Origin: Desulfurococcales archaeon
GTDB lineage: Archaea > Thermoproteota > Thermoprotei_A > Sulfolobales > Ignisphaeraceae
Direction: 5' to 3'
NCBI GenBank assembly: GCA_027066265.1
Contig: JAMOOB010000215.1
Location: forward strand, 1 to 10,429
DNA: 10,429 nt
Shown here: positions 6,140 to 10,429 of the stretch, one piece after another
How the letters are laid out: each line of letters starts with the position of its first letter
Position numbering within the stretch: the first letter of the stretch is position 1
Translations under genes and position numbers: made by a program
The notes under the pieces: model-generated
What the model was told of the DNA's origin: nothing
The model's database searches: none
Seen by the model: only the letters and a program-made list of their open reading frames with translations

Positions 6140-7114
6140 ATGTTAGCGGCTCGATTGTATGCAGCTCGTGACCTTAGAGTAGAGAACGTGGATACCCCAA
6201 CACCGCCAGAAGGATGGGTACTAATCGAAAGCATTGCTGTCGGCATCTGTGGAACAGACAAAGCGTTCTACGTTGGAAGGTATAGATTGTTCAAGAGCCC
6301 GTTGATACTGGGTCACGAAGTTGTTGGTCGAATAGTAGAGGGACCCGAAGAACTTCGAGGCAAGATAGTGGTACCGGAAATAAACTTTGCGTGTGGCGCA
6401 TGCGATTACTGTCGAAGTGGGCTCTACACTCATTGTCCCTACAAAAAGACGTTGGGTATAGATTTCGATGGAGGTATGGCTGAGTACTTCATAGCACCAA
6501 TCAATGCGCTCCACATAGTTGAGGGTCTAGAGCCCGAGGTTGCAGTAGAGGTCGAACCTCTTGCCGCGCTGATCAACGCCTTAGAACAGTACCCACTCAA
6601 GCCTAGCTGGAAGGTAGCGATCATCGGTACGGGTAATCTTGCCTACCTACTCCTTCAATTACTACGACGTTACGGATTCGAACCTATTATAGTTGCACGA
6701 AGTGATAGTGTCAAGAGAAAATTCTTCGAGGTTGCTGGGGCATGCGTAATAGACGTTGATGAAGCTCGAAAGAGCTTCTCCTCCAGTTTCGATGCAGTGT
6801 TCGAAGTAAGTGGCGATCCTTCGGCCCTCGATCTAGCTATTCACTTATCGAAGCCTCGAGGAGTAATACACCTTAAGTCTACTCCTGGTACTGGCGCATA
6901 TCTGAACCTAACAATGGCTGTAGTTAAGGAGCTTAGGATTGTGTGTACTCGATGCGGAACCTTCAAAGAGTTCAGAAAAGCTATTGAATTGCTTAGATCT
7001 GGTGCAGTGAAACCGTTGATTACCAGCATTATTCATGGAATTGAGAACTCTAGAGAAGCGTTGGAGCGTGCACTTCGAAGAGAAGAGATGAAGGTAGTAT
7101 TGAGGATACGTTAG
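6140..7114 (+). CDS. Zinc-dependent medium-chain alcohol/polyol dehydrogenase
   Basis: This 324-residue cytosolic oxidoreductase is of the medium-chain dehydrogenase superfamily. The N-terminal catalytic GroES-like domain holds the zinc ligands C37 (in GICGTD), H59 and E60 (in LGHEVVGRI), and probably E139 (in EVEPLAA). Four cysteines at 85, 88, 91 and 99 form the structural zinc lobe. The Rossmann domain follows with GTGNLA (163-168). At the end of the second strand the sequence is IIVARSD rather than an acidic residue, which leans toward NADP over NAD; this is inference. The protein is slightly shorter than the usual 340-360 residues. It resembles threonine, sorbitol or glucose dehydrogenases, but the substrate is not readable. 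ATG 6140 has GAGGTG five bases upstream. Its TAG overlaps the TAA of the convergent membrane protein gene. Confidence 0.88.
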   Translation: MLAARLYAARDLRVENVDTPTPPEGWVLIESIAVGICGTDKAFYVGRYRLFKSPLILGHEVVGRIVEGPEELRGKIVVPEINFACGACDYCRSGLYTHCPYKKTLGIDFDGGMAEYFIAPINALHIVEGLEPEVAVEVEPLAALINALEQYPLKPSWKVAIIGTGNLAYLLLQLLRRYGFEPIIVARSDSVKRKFFEVAGACVIDVDEARKSFSSSFDAVFEVSGDPSALDLAIHLSKPRGVIHLKSTPGTGAYLNLTMAVVKELRIVCTRCGTFKEFRKAIELLRSGAVKPLITSIIHGIENSREALERALRREEMKVVLRIR

Positions 7115-8976
7115 AACAACGCCACTAGTGCTAGCTCTACCAATATGAGTGCGAGAACTGCGTACAGAGTGTTCAAACCGGTTCCATCCCTTATTTTAGC
7201 TGCTAGTATTCCCATCATCATTGCGACCGCTATCGATAGCAACTTGCTTCGTTCAACGACAAGATCAACGATCCCAAAGCTAATGAGTTCCACTCCGCTT
7301 AAGGCAAGACTCTTCAATACTTTTGATTGCAGTATCAGGGACGTACACATGTACGTAATACCCAAGAGCATTAGTGGCGTTGCAAGGGAGAGCACTACGT
7401 ATAGGGTCAGAGATCTACGACTATGTTCTGCAGTTTCTCTAACTCTCTCCAAGAACTCGCCTAGGGCTTCTACTTCGTGCGGAGTTAGTGCACCTAATTT
7501 CTCTAGATCACTAAGCACGAAGAGCACAAAGTTGAATACCCAAGATCGTGTGTAGAACGATTGATATATACGTTCTAGAGGTACGTTGAGATTCATAAGC
7601 GTTGCCAACGCTTTCACGTAGCGATCGAGGAACTTGTTGTAGCTCCTAACGTTTGCGATCCTAATTATTGCTTGTGAGACTCCGTATCCGAACCTAAGGA
7701 ACTCAGCTATGTCGCGAAGAAGTTTTGGTAACCCTTTCTCTACGGCCTTTACTTCAACGCTTCTAGCTATATACATCGCAAGCTCTGGAACCATGCCTAG
7801 CGCAAGTACTAGAGGTAGAGATTTGAGGAATCCCATGCGGGGTATCAAGACGAATGCTAAGATTAGCGAGATCACGAACCCCGATCCAGCGATTACGATG
7901 TCGAGTCCCATGAATAGAGGAATTCGCGGAATCTTTGGTTGAAGCATGTCTACGAATACGTAGAGACCAGCACCTATTACGGGAGTTAGTATGTATATCA
8001 TCGTATCGAGTACGAATAGGCTCATCGATGAACTGAAGGCGATAGCTCCTAGAATCACGATCGTTGGGAACAGAGTGAACATCGCTACCAGAACATCGCT
8101 TAAGAAGTTCGCCGTCTCTACGTATCGCTTCCATCTAGCAACCATATCCTCCAACTCCATACGGTAACTATCTTCGAGAACCGCAACCGTGTTACCTCCT
8201 ATCCTGAGCACAGAGATGTAGCTAGTAATCATCGTACGAAGCTTCTCGCTTGGCACGTGCTGAACGTACTCCTCAAGCGCATCCACGGGACTGAGCTTGA
8301 AGAACATCCTGATCTTTCGCAGGATCAATGCTTCGCGAGACAGAGCTTTGAAAAGCTGTCTCTGCTGACTAATTCTTTCAAACGCTGTCACAAGACCTCG
8401 ACCTGCTCGCTCAACGATCGTAGAATATACGAGAAAGAATGGCAACTCTACTTCGATACCTGATCTACGTGCTGACCGTAAGAACGAAAGTACTGCTATG
8501 GGTAGTACAAACACGGTCAAACTCAACACTGCTGAGATCATTACGCTCTGCACGAAGCTAAAGAATCGTGACAGTACGAAGAACCCTACTAAACCTACAC
8601 ACGGACTACATATAGCAGCTAAGGAGCTCACAACACGTGGATCCAGTGCAACACCCGCTTCTAGGATAAGCGAGGCTACAAGGTCTTGATACTTCGGAAT
8701 ACTTATGAAGCTAGATATTGCGTAGAGTGCGTCTGAGTACAGATGTAGGGGAAGCAATCGTCGTTCTCTTACAGGTTTTCGAAGTTTAAATACCTGCGTT
8801 AACGAAGCTCTTACCTCGCTCCACAACGTTGCTACGACCATAGTTGTCGGCACGAGTACTATGTACGCAACAACGCTCATCAGGGTCACAAAACTATTTC
8901 CACTACGCTCAACGATCTCGATCAGTATGTACGTAGCCATTAGGAGGAGCGATAGCGATACAACAAAGCTTTTCAT
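7111..8976 (-). CDS. Type II/IV secretion system F-domain membrane protein (GspF/TadC/FlaJ-like)
   Basis: This is the polytopic inner-membrane platform protein of an archaeal type IV pilus-like machine, 621 residues from ATG 8976. Helices lie at about residues 4-20 and 33-50, and around 120-165. Two cytoplasmic F domains follow: the first at about 177-300 (ELPFFLVYSTIVERAGRGLVTAFE, later YISVLRIGGNTVAVLEDSY) and the second at about 412-530 (GLPKLLRDIAEFLRFGYGVSQAI, later LEKLGALTPHEVEALGEF). Each is followed by hydrophobic helices, and the C-terminus is strongly hydrophobic. Duplicated F domains and a length near 600 fit archaeal TadC/GspF proteins. GTG 8994 is an alternative start overlapping the ATPase gene. 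ATG 8976 begins two bases after that gene's stop and has GGAGA about six bases upstream, so I prefer it. It is transcribed with the upstream ATPase, which would dock on it. Confidence 0.88.
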   Translation of the reverse strand: MKSFVVSLSLLLMATYILIEIVERSGNSFVTLMSVVAYIVLVPTTMVVATLWSEVRASLTQVFKLRKPVRERRLLPLHLYSDALYAISSFISIPKYQDLVASLILEAGVALDPRVVSSLAAICSPCVGLVGFFVLSRFFSFVQSVMISAVLSLTVFVLPIAVLSFLRSARRSGIEVELPFFLVYSTIVERAGRGLVTAFERISQQRQLFKALSREALILRKIRMFFKLSPVDALEEYVQHVPSEKLRTMITSYISVLRIGGNTVAVLEDSYRMELEDMVARWKRYVETANFLSDVLVAMFTLFPTIVILGAIAFSSSMSLFVLDTMIYILTPVIGAGLYVFVDMLQPKIPRIPLFMGLDIVIAGSGFVISLILAFVLIPRMGFLKSLPLVLALGMVPELAMYIARSVEVKAVEKGLPKLLRDIAEFLRFGYGVSQAIIRIANVRSYNKFLDRYVKALATLMNLNVPLERIYQSFYTRSWVFNFVLFVLSDLEKLGALTPHEVEALGEFLERVRETAEHSRRSLTLYVVLSLATPLMLLGITYMCTSLILQSKVLKSLALSGVELISFGIVDLVVERSKLLSIAVAMMMGILAAKIRDGTGLNTLYAVLALILVELALVALF

Positions 8977-8978
8977 AG

Positions 8979-10429
8979 CTATCTCCCGAACCACTTCCTC
9001 CTATAGAATTTCCGTATCTCTAACGCAACATCTTCGTAACTGAGACGATTCTCTTCAACGAGTTTTTGAAGTAGCCTAGCACGCTCTTCGAGTTCCTCAA
9101 CGAGCATTGAACGGGTCCAGCCGGCAAGCTCCATGACTTTCCTTAGCTTACTACTCTTCTCCACAACTTCCTCTGGTGTCGAGGGTTCGTGGATATCCTT
9201 CTCGATAATCCATCTAAACACGGTAACGTACTCTACTTCCCTAGGTTCACGAGCATCGACTATTTCGTGTACCGCGACAACTCTTCTAACGGGTTTGCGT
9301 CCAGGAATCTTTATGTACCTAGTCAAGGCGACGCTACTGATCAAAGGAAGGAATCCTATAGGTACGTTTATCGGGGGAGTCGTTAGCCTGTACACCATGC
9401 TCTCGATGCTATCGCTGTGAAAAGTGCATGCACCTCCATGCCCTGTAGCAAGGGCTTGCATGAAGACGTACGCTTCCTCACCACGGATCTCACCGATAAC
9501 TATGAAATCAGCGCGTTCACGTAGTGCCAACCTTACCAGATCGAACAACGTTATCTCTGCCGCCTTAACTTCTGCACCGAGATAGACATGACGAGCTACG
9601 AGAGGTCTCCAACCACTATGTGGAAGCCTTAGCTCTGGCGTATCTTCTATCGTAACTATCTTCCAGTTCGGAGGTAGCAACGTTAGTAATGCATTGAGAA
9701 GCGTAGTCTTGCCCGAAGCCATGGCTCCTACTATGAATACCGAACCTTTGAATTCTAGAAGTATCCACCAGTAAGCAGCCATCAACGGAGATAGCGATCC
9801 GTACTTGATTAAGTGAGCAATTGTTAACGGTTCCTCCCTAAACTTTCTTATAGTAAAGCCCGTTCCGAAAGGCGAAACCTCGTAGCTAAAGGTCAGAGCC
9901 AAGCGATGCCTTTCGGGAAGCATTCCTTCCGCTATGGGGAACGCCGTAGATACATGCTTCCGTGCTTTGTGCGCTAGCAGCATTGCTATTGCATCCAGTT
10001 CTTCAGAGCTTTGGAACACTATGTTTGTCTGGAGCCAATCGAGGTACGAGAAGTCTCGATGAAATACTCTGAGCGGTTTGCCTACTCCTTCGAGCGATAT
10101 GTCCTCGATTCGAGGATCTCGAATAACTACGTCGAGAACCTTGTATCCCAAGGCATCACGAACTATGTAGTACTTCAACGCCTCTCTGTTTATCGTTCCA
10201 CGTTTTCTGAAACGCTTTGCAACAAGCGATATCACTTCCTCAATCACTTTCTCTGGTTCCTCCACGACTGTGTGCCTAGCTCCAAAGTATAGTAAGTACA
10301 TGGCTTCGTAGTAAGCATCGATATCGATATTACTCAGCTTAGGTTCTATTGCTACATAGTAACCGCGACCTTCGTACTCCAGAATCCTAACCTCTACGGG
10401 ACCTACGTTGTAGTGTGTAAGCTCGATAC
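8979..10429 (-). CDS. Type II/IV secretion system ATPase (GspE/FlaI-like), 5' end beyond window
   Basis: This is the cytoplasmic hexameric ATPase that drives pilus or filament assembly. The frame has a Met at 10301 giving 440 residues, but it stays open for 42 more codons to the right edge. That stretch reads sensibly (ELTHYNVGPVEVRILEYEG, later YYVAIEPKLS) and resembles the N-terminal domain of archaeal GspE proteins, so the true start lies outside the window. Numbering from Met 10301, the N-domain motif DPRIEDISLEGVGKPLRVFH is at 62-81, Walker A GAMASGKTT at 192-200, and the acidic segment IEDTPELRLPHSGW at 218-231. Walker B FIVIGE is at 266-271, followed by RGEEAYVFMQALATGHGG and the histidine box TFHSDS (293-298). 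The C-terminal tail from about 375 is charged and probably helical. Its TAG (8979-8981) is two bases from the preferred start of the F-domain protein. FlaI or a pilus-specific homologue cannot be told apart here. Confidence 0.92.
   Translation of the reverse strand, partial: IELTHYNVGPVEVRILEYEGRGYYVAIEPKLSNIDIDAYYEAMYLLYFGARHTVVEEPEKVIEEVISLVAKRFRKRGTINREALKYYIVRDALGYKVLDVVIRDPRIEDISLEGVGKPLRVFHRDFSYLDWLQTNIVFQSSEELDAIAMLLAHKARKHVSTAFPIAEGMLPERHRLALTFSYEVSPFGTGFTIRKFREEPLTIAHLIKYGSLSPLMAAYWWILLEFKGSVFIVGAMASGKTTLLNALLTLLPPNWKIVTIEDTPELRLPHSGWRPLVARHVYLGAEVKAAEITLFDLVRLALRERADFIVIGEIRGEEAYVFMQALATGHGGACTFHSDSIESMVYRLTTPPINVPIGFLPLISSVALTRYIKIPGRKPVRRVVAVHEIVDAREPREVEYVTVFRWIIEKDIHEPSTPEEVVEKSSKLRKVMELAGWTRSMLVEELEERARLLQKLVEENRLSYEDVALEIRKFYRRKWFGR

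Noticed and set aside
8977..8994. Upstream GTG start for the F-domain membrane protein
   Set aside because: GGAGG lies only two bases before this GTG, too close for initiation, while ATG 8976 has a well-spaced GGAGA and sits just after the ATPase stop.
1..10429. Search by eye for tRNA genes, CRISPR repeats, insertion sequences and attachment sites
   Set aside because: No cloverleaf, regularly spaced repeat, transposase frame or terminal inverted repeats were seen. Gene content and style look uniform across the window, with no sign of recent transfer.

Overview
The window looks like a chromosomal segment of a thermophilic archaeon, most likely a crenarchaeote (Thermoproteota). The reasons are archaeal gene content (paired type IV pilus-type ATPase and membrane protein, archaeal-style substrate-binding protein), TATA-like elements about 25 bases before expected transcript starts, GGTG/GAGGTGAT-type ribosome binding sites, very tight gene packing, and two C/D box guide RNA candidates. 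The lineage is inferred from these features, not from a marker gene.

Bases 1-336 (minus strand) hold the N-terminal end of a family 5 peptide-type solute-binding protein, cut by the window edge. Diverging from it, 486-4392 encodes the rest of a peptide/dipeptide ABC importer in the usual order: permease B, permease C, ATPase D, ATPase F. Neighbouring genes overlap or nearly touch. The same strand continues into a DUF917 / S-methyl-thiohydantoin-desulfurase-like protein (4437-5549) and a YjbQ-family protein (5546-5959), which share an ATGA stop/start overlap. A transport-plus-catabolism unit is plausible, but its substrate cannot be read from the sequence.

The 180-base gap 5960-6139 is the most distinctive part. 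It carries two back-to-back C/D box sRNA candidates, one per strand. Each has C, D', C' and D boxes in order, with 12-14 base guide segments and a three-base D'/C' spacer. The plus-strand one sits about 25 bases after a TATATA element. I think both are real guide RNA genes that a protein-only annotation would miss.

After the gap, 6140-7114 encodes a zinc-dependent medium-chain dehydrogenase. It ends tail to tail, with overlapping stop codons, against a minus-strand pair: a two-domain GspF/TadC-like membrane protein (7111-8976) preceded by a GspE/FlaI-like secretion ATPase (8979 to the right edge). The ATPase frame stays open to base 10429, so its N-terminus lies outside the window. These two are the motor and platform of an archaeal type IV pilus-like or secretion machine; no pilin gene is visible here.
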